In this document: positions 1 through 6,366 of the stretch, piece after piece | Numbering within the stretch: position 1 is the first letter of the stretch | Layout of the letters: every line of letters begins with the position of its first letter | DNA from: Methanobacteriaceae archaeon | Lineage (GTDB): Archaea > Methanobacteriota > Methanobacteria > Methanobacteriales > Methanobacteriaceae | Assembly: GCA_030681145.1 (NCBI GenBank) | Contig: JAUXXK010000464.1 | Coordinates: forward strand, 1 to 10,726 | DNA length: 10,726 bases | Reading direction: 5' to 3' | Notes under the pieces: generated by a model | The model's database searches: none | Told to the model about the DNA's origin: nothing | Seen by the model: only the letters and a program-made list of their open reading frames with translations | Made by a program: the position numbers and the translations under genes

Positions 1-38
1 TTTATTATACTAATCTAGAAAAAAATTAAATTACCCCT

Positions 39-51
39 ATAAATATATTAA
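39..51 (+). promoter_or_regulatory. TATA-like promoter element of the diphthine-ammonia ligase gene
   Basis: An A/T-only TATA-like stretch (ATAAATATATTAA) follows a short C run (ACCCCT, 33-38). Archaeal start sites usually lie about 25 nt downstream of the TATA centre. That would put the transcript start near 70, just before the ribosome binding site GGAGA (76-80) and the ATG at 87. Assigned by position and composition only; A+T richness makes chance matches common. Confidence 0.4.
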
Positions 52-86
52 GAGATATAATTATTGTAAATAGATGGAGATTAATC

Positions 87-767
87 ATGGATGTTGCTGT
101 TTTATTTTCAGGCGGAAAAGATAGTACCATGGCTGTTTACAGGGCCATGGAAGAGGGACATAATGTTAAATATTTATTCTCCATGATATCTGAAAACCCC
201 CATTCTTACATGTACCATGTTCCTAACATTCACCTCAGCGAACTTCTGGCTCAAGCAATGGAAATTCCTTTAATTAAAGGACATACCTGTGGTGAAGAAG
301 AAAAAGAGGTGGAAGATCTTAAATTAGCCCTTAAAAAATTAAAAGATTTAGGTGTAGAAGCTATATATTCTGGAGCATTATATTCTGTTTATCAAAAATC
401 AAGAATAGATAAGATATGTTCCGAACTTGAATTGGAGTCAATTGCTCCTTTATGGCAGATAGATTCTGAAGAATATATGAGGGAGATTCTTATATTGGGC
501 TTTGAGGTTATTTTAATTGGAGTGGCTGCTGAAGGGCTTGATGAATCATGGTTAGGTCGCAGGGTCGATAATAAATCATTAGAAGAATTAATAAAACTAA
601 ACCAAAAATATGGGATTAATATAGCCTTTGAAGGCGGTGAAGCTGAAACAATGGTTCTTAATTGCCCTATTTTTAAGAAAAAAGTAAAAATATTAGAATC
701 AGAAAATCATTGGTCTTATGACAATGGATATATGAATATTAAAAAAGCCGTCCTAGAAGATAAATAA
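87..767 (+). CDS. dph6: Diphthine--ammonia ligase (Dph6-type ATP-pyrophosphatase)
   Basis: Predicted to amidate diphthine to diphthamide on the conserved histidine of archaeal elongation factor 2, using ATP and ammonia in the cytoplasm. The 226-residue protein has the N-type ATP-pyrophosphatase loop SGGKDS at residues 8-13. It also has the family-typical GVAAEGLDESWLGR stretch (about 146-159) and the EGGEAET signature (182-188) that marks the Dph6/MJ0570-like family. Its length is that of the single-domain archaeal form, without the C-terminal extension of eukaryotic Dph6. The ATG at 87 is supported by GGAGA at 76-80, 6 nt upstream. It is convergent with hsp20, 67 bp away, and stands alone in this window. 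The family call is firm; the exact reaction is inferred from homologues. Confidence 0.88.
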   Translation: MDVAVLFSGGKDSTMAVYRAMEEGHNVKYLFSMISENPHSYMYHVPNIHLSELLAQAMEIPLIKGHTCGEEEKEVEDLKLALKKLKDLGVEAIYSGALYSVYQKSRIDKICSELELESIAPLWQIDSEEYMREILILGFEVILIGVAAEGLDESWLGRRVDNKSLEELIKLNQKYGINIAFEGGEAETMVLNCPIFKKKVKILESENHWSYDNGYMNIKKAVLEDK

Positions 768-811
768 TAATTAGGTAATCATCAATAATTATAAAAAAAT
801 TAATTGTTTAT

Positions 812-834
812 CATAAGAAAAATAAAATAAAAAA
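812..834 (-). terminator. T-rich termination region 3' of hsp20
   Basis: Read on the minus strand, the bases just after the hsp20 stop codon are almost pure T with interspersed A, and a second T7 run follows at 793-799. Archaeal RNA polymerase terminates at such oligo-T tracts without needing a hairpin. The convergent gap (768-834) holds no comparable T run on the plus strand for the dph6 transcript. Confidence 0.45.
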
Positions 835-1284
835 TTATTCTATTTTAACATTTATTAAGTCTTCTTTTACTAATTTAGATACTTCTACTCTCAATATCCC
901 ATTTTCTAACTGTGCTTTAGATTCACTAGGAATTACTTTTTCTGGGAGTGAAATCTTTCTTTTAATATTACCTTTTTGTTGTTCAGATAAACTGAAAAAA
1001 CCACCTTTCATATAATGTTCCATTTCTACAGTAACTTCTAAAATCATTTCTGATTCCGATAAATCAATCTTTATGTTTTCTTTTTTAATTCCCGGAAGAA
1101 GTACTTTAATTATTAAACTCTCTGATGTTTCAGATATTGTTTTTCCAGGCATTAAATCGTGATTGATAATTGATTCTTCAATATCACATCTTACATCATT
1201 AAGTGTTTCGACGGTTTGATTTAAAGCATCTTTTAGATAGCATTTCATTTCAGACATATGTTCTTTATGATACATTTTCTTCAT
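835..1284 (-). CDS. hsp20: Small heat shock protein, Hsp20/alpha-crystallin family
   Basis: A 149-residue ATP-independent holdase chaperone, expected to form cytoplasmic oligomers that bind unfolding proteins. The alpha-crystallin domain spans about residues 48-149. It starts at the beta strand around SESLIIKVLLPGIKKENIKI, includes the RKISLP strand, and ends with the A-x-L-E-N-G-I-L-R-V-E-V motif (about 125-135) found in nearly all family members. The tail INVKIE resembles the IxI/V oligomerisation motif. The N-terminal arm (1-45) is polar and His/Met-rich. The ATG at 1284 is preceded by GGTGGGTGAT (about 1288-1297), a good Methanobacteriales ribosome binding site. It follows the DUF5518-like gene on the same strand after 150 bp and has its own TATA box, so it is probably transcribed separately. 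Confidence 0.93.
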   Translation of the reverse strand: MKKMYHKEHMSEMKCYLKDALNQTVETLNDVRCDIEESIINHDLMPGKTISETSESLIIKVLLPGIKKENIKIDLSESEMILEVTVEMEHYMKGGFFSLSEQQKGNIKRKISLPEKVIPSESKAQLENGILRVEVSKLVKEDLINVKIE

Positions 1285-1288
1285 TTAA

Positions 1289-1329
1289 TCACCCACCAAT
1301 TTTTAAATATTAATAAAATTCAATATAAA
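1289..1329 (-). promoter_or_regulatory. hsp20 promoter: TATA box and ribosome binding site
   Basis: On the minus strand a TATA-like TTTATATTGAA (1319-1329) lies 40 nt before the ATG. A start about 25 nt downstream would fall near 1300, giving a leader of about 15 nt that contains GGTGGGTGAT. The TATA box sits within an imperfect inverted repeat (CAATAT at 1321-1326 against ATATTTG at 1331-1337), a possible operator. The same 11-mer TTTATATTGAA occurs in front of the next gene upstream (1803-1813). Confidence 0.55.
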
Positions 1330-1411
1330 CATATTTGTCATTAAAAACTTAAATAAATAATTAAAAGCTATTATAAGTTTCTTCACTGCTTTAATATTAT
1401 TCTCATTTTCC

Positions 1412-1425
1412 CTGATTTTTATCAG
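1412..1425 (-). terminator. Small stem-loop 3' of the DUF5518-like gene
   Basis: CTGAT (1412-1416) and ATCAG (1421-1425) form a perfect 5-bp stem with a 4-nt loop. It starts 9 nt beyond the stop codon of the membrane-protein gene transcribed on the minus strand. It could stabilise or end that mRNA. No clear T run follows it on that strand, so a terminator role is tentative. Confidence 0.25.
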
Positions 1426-1434
1426 CCTAATAAA

Positions 1435-1788
1435 TTATAATCTTATTTTAGATCCAATAGCTCCCCCTGATGCACCTACTATTCCATTAACCATTAATCC
1501 AATAATTATGCCTATTAATCCAAATTCCATTATGTTTAAACCAGGGCCTAAGTTAAACATGACCCCCATTATAATCATTACAATTGAGGAAAGTATACCT
1601 GTAAATACACCTACAATTGATCCATGAATAGTTCCATTAACCAGATCTTCGTTTACATTATAACCTACATATATGGCGGCTAAAATATATCCCGCAAACG
1701 ATCCAAGGGTTCCTAAGAAATACCCTAGAACCATACTGAGTATAAATGCTAGAATTATTCCTACAATAATTTCTATATAATAAATCAT
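1435..1788 (-). CDS. Small four-helix membrane protein, DUF5518-like
   Basis: A 117-residue, very hydrophobic protein with about four predicted membrane helices (roughly 5-27, 29-47, 53-80 and 85-112). It is rich in Gly and Ile and has a small Gly-rich C-terminus (GASGGAIGSKIR). The glycine pattern and length resemble DUF5518, a family common in methanogens and other Euryarchaeota whose function is not known. I recognise the family only from this pattern. The ATG at 1788 has GGAAG directly before it and a TATA box about 20 nt upstream, consistent with a very short leader. It lies 79 bp downstream of the UbiB-like kinase gene on the same strand. Its own promoter suggests it need not be co-transcribed with that gene. 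Confidence 0.7.
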   Translation of the reverse strand: MIYYIEIIVGIILAFILSMVLGYFLGTLGSFAGYILAAIYVGYNVNEDLVNGTIHGSIVGVFTGILSSIVMIIMGVMFNLGPGLNIMEFGLIGIIIGLMVNGIVGASGGAIGSKIRL

Positions 1789-1802
1789 CTTCCAACCCTT
1801 TT

Positions 1803-1827
1803 TTCAATATAAATGTCTAAGACACTT
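1803..1827 (-). promoter_or_regulatory. Promoter of the DUF5518-like gene with an abutting palindrome
   Basis: On the minus strand TTTATATTGAA (1803-1813) is a TATA-like element 15-25 nt before the ATG. Directly upstream and touching it is the inverted repeat TGTCT-A-AGACA (1814-1824 as read on the plus strand), with two further matching A/T pairs outside one mismatch (1811-1827). A palindrome at the TFB/TATA position is where archaeal regulators often bind, so it is an operator candidate. Confidence 0.45.
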
Positions 1828-1867
1828 AATTTTTCTTCAAGTTTAATTATTATCGTTTATTTTTATT

Positions 1868-3550
1868 TTATAGTCTGCCTTTTCTTATAATTGAAATGGT
1901 TAGTACCAGAGCAAAAATAGAACCAATGAGAAAAATAACAAGGCCCACTGATGAAAAACCTATAGTGGGCATAGGCATACCTTTATTTGTTTGTAATATT
2001 AATGAAGATCCAATAATAACAGATGATATTAAGACAGCCAATGATATACGGTTAGTCATTGTTTCTAAACGATCAGAAAACTCATCCAAACCTTTAAGGT
2101 CGGTTTCCATATTAATTTTTCCTTTTTCAAGGCGTAAAACTAATCTATTCATTGTTTGAGGGAGATCTTTTAATAGGTGTTCTATTTCAAAGAGGTATTG
2201 TGTTTGATACTCTAAAATATTCAGTGGGCTTAACTTTTTCTTTATTATTTTTTTTATAAGTGGTTGAGTTAAATGAATTCCATTAAATGTAGGGTCCAAT
2301 TTACGCCCTATATCTTCGGCCATAGTAATGACTCTTCCAAGTAAAATAAAGTCTTTAGGAAGTTTAATTTCATGTTTAATCAATATTTCAGGCATACTGA
2401 ATGCATTAATTAATCCACCTATATCATCAATTTGAGCACCATAATATCGGTCCAGAAGGTTTAAAAGGTCAAATCTTAATTCCTCAATATTAACGGAATC
2501 ATCGATAAGGCGCATGTACATCATTTGATTTACCATGCCTTTTATATCATAATTTATAGTGTAAATAAATAATTCTGCTAAGTTATCCATGAATTCATGG
2601 TCCAAATGTCCTATCATTCCAAAATCAACAAAACAAAGTACATTGTTTTCCAAAACGAAAATATTCCCTGGATGAGGATCTGCATGGAAAAAACCATTTA
2701 GAAATATCATTTTAAAATAGGATTCTGTACCTATTTCCGCAATTTTCCGTCGATCAATTTCAATATCTGATTCCAATATTTCACTTATTTTAGTACCATG
2801 AATGAATTCCATGGTTAAAACTTGGGAGGTGGAAAATTTCCGATAAACTTTAGGAGCATAAACTTGAGGGTCTTTTTCAAACATTGATCTGAATTTTTCT
2901 AGGTTCCTGGCCTCCTGGGTGAAATCCATTTCATTTCCAATGACTCTTTCAAATTCATCTACTATACTGGGTAAATTGTAATATTTAACATTTTTAATTC
3001 TTTTATCCATTTGTCGTGCTAAATAACGCATTAAAGTGATATCTTTTTTTATTTCTTCTTCAAGATTTAATCTTTGGACTTTAACTGCAACTTCCGTACC
3101 ATCGATAAGCCATGCGCGATGTACCTGGGCAATTGAAGCAGAAGCGATAGGGGTTTTTTCAAAATCTTGAAAAAATTCATTAATAGGTCCTTCCAGTTCA
3201 TTTTCAATAACTGATTTAACATCCTCAAAATTAAATGGAGGTACTTCATCCTGTAGTTTGGATAATTCCTCAGCAACTTCTTTTCCAACTAAATCTGGCC
3301 GAGTACTTAATACCTGGCCTAATTTAATAAAAGTAGTACCTAATTCTTCCAGAACAAGCCTCAATCTTTCTGGTGCAGTGTTATCTAAATCGCTTTTAAA
3401 ATCAGATGAACGTAAAACATTTATTTTAAAACTTGTTTTAAAACCAGCATGGGCCATTATATTTCCAAATTTATATTTGAAAAGCACACTTATTATTTCT
3501 CTAAGCCTTAACAAATCCGGTTTGGGTTTATCCATTAAACCAAGCGACAT
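1868..3550 (-). CDS. AarF/ABC1/UbiB-family atypical protein kinase (ADCK-like)
   Basis: A 560-residue member of the UbiB/ADCK kinase-like family, which in bacteria and eukaryotes supports quinone synthesis and lipid handling at membranes. Visible motifs are the KxGQ segment (K76-Q79), the alanine-rich loop ASASIAQVH (136-144) that replaces the normal glycine-rich loop, the VAVK lysine (K157), NEMDF (206-210), the catalytic HADPHPGN (289-296) and the DFG motif (309-311). All family residues appear intact. Two C-terminal membrane helices (about 502-520 and 530-554) anchor it. The first ATG has no ribosome binding site but lies 27 nt from a TATA centre, suggesting a leaderless mRNA; an internal ATG at codon 6 is the alternative. 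Divergent from the carotenoid genes. Methanobacteriales make no ubiquinone, so its substrate is open, and an isoprenoid lipid is a guess. Confidence 0.9.
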   Translation of the reverse strand: MSLGLMDKPKPDLLRLREIISVLFKYKFGNIMAHAGFKTSFKINVLRSSDFKSDLDNTAPERLRLVLEELGTTFIKLGQVLSTRPDLVGKEVAEELSKLQDEVPPFNFEDVKSVIENELEGPINEFFQDFEKTPIASASIAQVHRAWLIDGTEVAVKVQRLNLEEEIKKDITLMRYLARQMDKRIKNVKYYNLPSIVDEFERVIGNEMDFTQEARNLEKFRSMFEKDPQVYAPKVYRKFSTSQVLTMEFIHGTKISEILESDIEIDRRKIAEIGTESYFKMIFLNGFFHADPHPGNIFVLENNVLCFVDFGMIGHLDHEFMDNLAELFIYTINYDIKGMVNQMMYMRLIDDSVNIEELRFDLLNLLDRYYGAQIDDIGGLINAFSMPEILIKHEIKLPKDFILLGRVITMAEDIGRKLDPTFNGIHLTQPLIKKIIKKKLSPLNILEYQTQYLFEIEHLLKDLPQTMNRLVLRLEKGKINMETDLKGLDEFSDRLETMTNRISLAVLISSVIIGSSLILQTNKGMPMPTIGFSSVGLVIFLIGSIFALVLTISIIRKGRL

Positions 3551-3572
3551 ATATTAAAATAATATTTTTCAA

Positions 3573-3582
3573 CATATAATAC
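3573..3582 (-). promoter_or_regulatory. TATA-like element of the UbiB-like kinase gene
   Basis: TATTATAT on the minus strand (3574-3581) is centred about 27 nt before the ATG at 3550. That is the distance expected between an archaeal TATA box and the transcript start, so the mRNA would begin at or next to the start codon. This fits the lack of a ribosome binding site there. Confidence 0.45.
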
Positions 3583-3594
3583 TTTTTATTATTT

Positions 3595-3609
3595 TTTTCA
3601 TGATGAAAA
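3595..3609. promoter_or_regulatory. 15-bp palindrome in the kinase/cruF divergent region
   Basis: TTTTCAT-G-ATGAAAA is a perfect inverted repeat with 7-bp arms. It lies in the 210-bp divergent gap, 14 bp upstream of the kinase TATA box and about 150 bp from cruF. Its symmetry and place suit a dimeric regulator, but one or two such repeats are expected by chance in a window this A+T-rich. Confidence 0.25.
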
Positions 3610-3695
3610 TATGAATCAGAATTATATAAATCAATCAAGAAGTAATTTATAATCAATAAATCAGATTATTTAATAGAATATGGTTCATAGAACTA

Positions 3696-3720
3696 ATGTT
3701 AAAAAGATTTATGTTAAAAA
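3696..3720 (+). repeat. 10-bp direct repeat upstream of cruF
   Basis: ATGTTAAAAA occurs exactly at 3696-3705 and again at 3711-3720, a 15-bp period, 40-65 bp before the cruF ATG. The stretch overlaps a plausible core promoter (AAAAAGATTTATG). It could be a regulator site or low-complexity coincidence. Confidence 0.35.
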
Positions 3721-3747
3721 AATTAAATAATTATTATTAATTTAATT

Positions 3748-3754
3748 AAAGGTG
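3748..3754 (+). promoter_or_regulatory. Ribosome binding site that fixes the cruF start
   Basis: AAAGGTG lies 6 nt before the ATG at 3761. The longest reading frame would start at the GTG inside this motif (3752), but that GTG is better explained as part of the ribosome binding site. This sets the protein at 250 residues. Confidence 0.7.
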
Positions 3755-3760
3755 TTTTTA

Positions 3761-4513
3761 ATGAAGGATTACTCCAAATACTTTTTTATAACAGCATTAG
3801 CACTTATAATAGCTGCATATTTCTTGGCAAAAGTACCAATTAGTACCGAACATGCACCTATATCGGGATTGTTTATAATAGCTTTATCTTTGCCGTGTTT
3901 TTATGCTTTAGGAGTTTCATTGGGATGGAAAAAGGCATTAATGTTAGTCTTAATTCTCAGTATTTATGCCATTTTTATTGAATCATTTGCTATTATAACT
4001 GGTTTTCCATATTCTAATTTCCAATATACTGATCTTATTGGATTTAAAATATTTGGTTTAATCCCCTATACTCTCCCTTTTGCTTATGTACCACTTTTTA
4101 TAGGATGTTTTTATTTATCGTCATTACAATTTACTAACAAATGGAAAATAATCATATTTTCAACTTTTTTAGTTCTTATGGCTGATTTAGTATTAGATCC
4201 CGCAGCGGTGGCATTAAAATTTTGGATATTTGACACAAGTGGGTTTTTCTATGGTGTTCCACTAATGAATTTCGCGGGATGGTTACTAAGTGGATTTTTA
4301 GCATCATTAATTGCCATGTATATAATTAAAGATAATATTAATGATTTTCATACACCAAAAGCAATAGTATTGAGTTTATTTTTAATTTTAACTTTTTGGA
4401 GTGCAGTTTGTGCCTATATGGGTCTTATAATTCCCGCAATTTTTGGTGTAATATTCATTTTTTTCATATTATACAAAACCAACTTTAAAGTCGGTGAATT
4501 CAATAAATACTAA
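3761..4513 (+). CDS. cruF: CruF-like carotenoid hydratase (DUF422 family membrane protein)
   Basis: A 250-residue membrane protein with about seven hydrophobic segments (near 8-25, 33-52, 58-80, 98-120, 128-147, 170-190 and 196-240). It carries the conserved pattern of the CruF/DUF422 family: an acidic residue and GFPYSNFQYT after helix three (IESFAIITGFPYS, about 72-85), then ADLVLDPAAVALKFW (about 141-155) and GFFYGVPLMNFAGW (about 161-174). Known members hydrate carotenoid end groups: 1',2'-hydratases in bacteria and bisanhydrobacterioruberin hydratase in haloarchaea. Here it is the first plus-strand gene ahead of crtI, crtB and a lycopene-elongase-like UbiA, separated from crtI by 304 bp, so it may be transcribed on its own. 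Family assignment is good; the substrate is inferred from the neighbours. Confidence 0.82.
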   Translation: MKDYSKYFFITALALIIAAYFLAKVPISTEHAPISGLFIIALSLPCFYALGVSLGWKKALMLVLILSIYAIFIESFAIITGFPYSNFQYTDLIGFKIFGLIPYTLPFAYVPLFIGCFYLSSLQFTNKWKIIIFSTFLVLMADLVLDPAAVALKFWIFDTSGFFYGVPLMNFAGWLLSGFLASLIAMYIIKDNINDFHTPKAIVLSLFLILTFWSAVCAYMGLIIPAIFGVIFIFFILYKTNFKVGEFNKY

Positions 4514-4597
4514 ATTTTAATATTTCATTACTAAAATTAATAAAAATAATTCCAAATAATAATTAATTAAAAAACAATTTACAGATTTTGTCGATTG

Positions 4598-4659
4598 AAT
4601 ATACTTAAACTAAATGAATAAGAATTTCCTAACTTTAAATTAATATACTTAAAATAAAT
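4598..4659 (+). repeat. 18-bp direct repeat pair upstream of crtI (17/18 identical)
   Basis: AATATACTTAAACTAAAT (4598-4615) and AATATACTTAAAATAAAT (4642-4659) differ at a single base and start 44 bp apart, close to four helical turns. The pair lies 160-220 bp before the crtI start codon. A match this long within one 304-bp gap is more than base composition easily explains. Confidence 0.55.
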
Positions 4660-4735
4660 AATTTTCAATTTTAGCTTTTCAATTAATGGTATTGTGTTTT
4701 ATCAACTTTTCTACTAATTTTTGAATAAGTACATT

Positions 4736-4762
4736 TAAATCTTAGATTTACAAAATATATTA
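4736..4762 (+). promoter_or_regulatory. crtI promoter: TATA box with adjoining palindrome
   Basis: AAATATATTA (4753-4762) is a TATA-like element that would start transcripts near 4783, about 35 nt before the ATG at 4818. Two bases upstream ends a perfect palindrome TAAATCT-T-AGATTTA (4736-4750). Its position at the TFB recognition side makes it a candidate operator for the carotenoid operon. Core TCTTAGA is shared with the palindrome at 1811-1827. Confidence 0.45.
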
Positions 4763-4817
4763 TTAACTATTATTAATATTCTTCTTGATAACTAAAAATA
4801 TAAAATTTGATGATATT

Positions 4818-6290
4818 ATGAAAGCAATTGTTGTTGGATCTGGATTTGGGGGACTTTCAGCCGCGGCCCTTCTTGCAAAAGATGGTTTTAAGGTCACGGT
4901 ATTGGAAAAAAACGAGCAAATTGGTGGAAGAGCCAGTGTTTATTCTGATAAAGATTTTAATTTTGATATGGGGCCTTCATGGTATTTAATGCCGGATGTA
5001 TATGAAAAGTTCTTTGCTGAGTTTGGTAAGAAACCTGAAGATTATTTTGAACTGGATAGGCTTGATCCATCTTATAGGATTTTTTTTGGTGATGAAAAAG
5101 TTGTTGATGTTGCTTCAGATATCGAAAAGAACTACGAACTTTTTGAAAGTTTTGAAGAAGGCGGAGCTGAAAAATTAAGAAAATATCTTGAAGACTCTAA
5201 AGAGATATATGATTTTTCCATTGATGAAATGCTATACCGAGATTACACATCTATTCTTGATTTTTTTAGTGGAAAATTACTACTTAAAGGTTACAAGCTG
5301 AAAATATGGGAAAATTTACAGCACTATGTAAATAATCAGTTTGAAAGTGATGAGGCTCGTAAAATTGTTCAATATTCCATTGGATTTTTGGGAGGAGCAC
5401 CTAATAATACACCGTCTTTTTATCATATCATGTCCCATATTGACTTGACTATGGGTGTGTGGTATCCTCAAGGAGGAATGCGAAAAGTTACTAAATCCAT
5501 TTATGATATTTGTATAGAATATGGTGTTGAATTCAAGTTTAATGAGCCTGTTGAAAAATTAGAAATAGATGAAAATCAAGTTAAACAGGTAATAACTAAT
5601 AAGTCATCCTATGATGCAGATATAGTATTGATGAATGCAGATTACCCACACGCTGAGATTGACCTTCTTGAAAAAGAAAATCAAACTTATAACGAAAAAT
5701 ATTGGGATAAAAAGATTCTAGCACCTTCTGCTATGGTGGCGTATCTGGGAATAGATAAAGAAATGGACCAGTTTGCTCACCACACACTTTTCCTGGATAA
5801 AGATTGGGAAGCAGGTTTTGATACAATATTTGACCCAAAAAAAGCTGCTTGGCCTGAAAAACCATCTTATTATGTTAATGTACCATCAAAAACTGATAGA
5901 TCTGCAGCACCTGAAGGTTCTGAAACATTATTTGTTTTAGTGCCGCTTGCTCCTGGAATCGAAGATACTCCAGAGCTTCGTGAAAATTTTTATAACATGA
6001 TAATGGATGACCTTGAAGCTAAAATCGGGGAAAATATACGCGACCACATTGTAGTTAAACGTATATTTGCATTAAATGACTTTAAAGAGAGATATAATGC
6101 TTATAAAGGCACTGCTCTGGGACTATCTCATACATTAAGGCAAACGGCTCTCTTTAGACCAGCTCATATGAGTAAAAAGGTTCAAAATCTATATTATTCT
6201 GGACATTACACTCATCCAGGTATAGGGGTTCCTATGGTTTTAATATCGTCTCAGATAGTTGCTAATGAAATTACTAAAAAACATGGCTAA
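4818..6290 (+). CDS. crtI: CrtI-type phytoene desaturase (FAD-dependent)
   Basis: A 490-residue flavoprotein predicted to desaturate phytoene stepwise to lycopene. The N-terminal Rossmann fold has GSGFGG (7-12), the ribose-binding acid in VLEKN (E30) and GGRAS (36-40), followed by the family stretch DMGPSWYLMP (50-59). The C-terminal flavin/substrate signature is GHYTHPGIGVP (462-472). Full length for the family, with no lesion seen. The frame is open upstream to a TTG at 4785, but the Rossmann strand MKAIVVGSG begins exactly at the ATG at 4818, as in homologues, so that start is preferred; the ribosome binding site is weak. It leads a likely operon with crtB and ubiA (gaps 76 and 81 bp). A C30 (CrtN-like) or 3,4-desaturase (CrtD-like) activity cannot be excluded by eye. 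Confidence 0.9.
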   Translation: MKAIVVGSGFGGLSAAALLAKDGFKVTVLEKNEQIGGRASVYSDKDFNFDMGPSWYLMPDVYEKFFAEFGKKPEDYFELDRLDPSYRIFFGDEKVVDVASDIEKNYELFESFEEGGAEKLRKYLEDSKEIYDFSIDEMLYRDYTSILDFFSGKLLLKGYKLKIWENLQHYVNNQFESDEARKIVQYSIGFLGGAPNNTPSFYHIMSHIDLTMGVWYPQGGMRKVTKSIYDICIEYGVEFKFNEPVEKLEIDENQVKQVITNKSSYDADIVLMNADYPHAEIDLLEKENQTYNEKYWDKKILAPSAMVAYLGIDKEMDQFAHHTLFLDKDWEAGFDTIFDPKKAAWPEKPSYYVNVPSKTDRSAAPEGSETLFVLVPLAPGIEDTPELRENFYNMIMDDLEAKIGENIRDHIVVKRIFALNDFKERYNAYKGTALGLSHTLRQTALFRPAHMSKKVQNLYYSGHYTHPGIGVPMVLISSQIVANEITKKHG

Positions 6291-6338
6291 TTTTTATAAA
6301 TCATATAGCCTTGAAACAAAAAAATATTTTATGAAAAA

Positions 6339-6356
6339 CATGTATAGAAGTACATG
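6339..6356 (+). promoter_or_regulatory. Stem-loop immediately upstream of the crtB start
   Basis: CATGTA (6339-6344) and TACATG (6351-6356) form a perfect 6-bp stem with a 6-nt loop (TAGAAG). It ends 2 bp before the GTGAGGGA stretch that serves crtB translation. An 8-codon reading frame (6331-6357) spans the hairpin and stops directly before the GTG at 6358. It could tune crtB translation within the operon mRNA; chance is possible. Confidence 0.3.
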
Positions 6357-6366
6357 AGTGAGGGAT

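Larger units (their letters stand above)
4514..4817 (+). other. 304-bp A+T-rich intergenic region between cruF and crtI
   Basis: No credible gene or structured RNA is visible. It holds an 18-bp near-perfect direct repeat (4598-4615 and 4642-4659), a 9-bp repeat TTTTCAATT (4662-4670 and 4676-4684), a 15-bp palindrome (4736-4750) and the likely crtI TATA box (4753-4762). Its size and repeat content are unusual next to the 76- and 81-bp gaps further down the cluster. This suggests it is the control region of crtI-crtB-ubiA. Confidence 0.5.

Noticed and set aside
1896..2159. Plus-strand reading frame of 87 codons opposite the UbiB-like gene
   Set aside because: It lies antisense inside the C-terminal part of an intact kinase gene with clear motifs, shows no family features and no ribosome binding site.
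3067..3557. Reading frames at 3067-3288 (-) and 3258-3557 (+) within the kinase gene
   Set aside because: Both overlap the conserved KxGQ/ASASIAQVH-coding region in other frames; their composition is that of shadow frames.
4785..4817. TTG start giving crtI 11 extra residues
   Set aside because: The Rossmann fold begins at the ATG at 4818, and the extension has no ribosome binding site.
4996..5178. 60-codon plus-strand frame inside crtI
   Set aside because: Out-of-frame shadow of the desaturase; no independent start signal.
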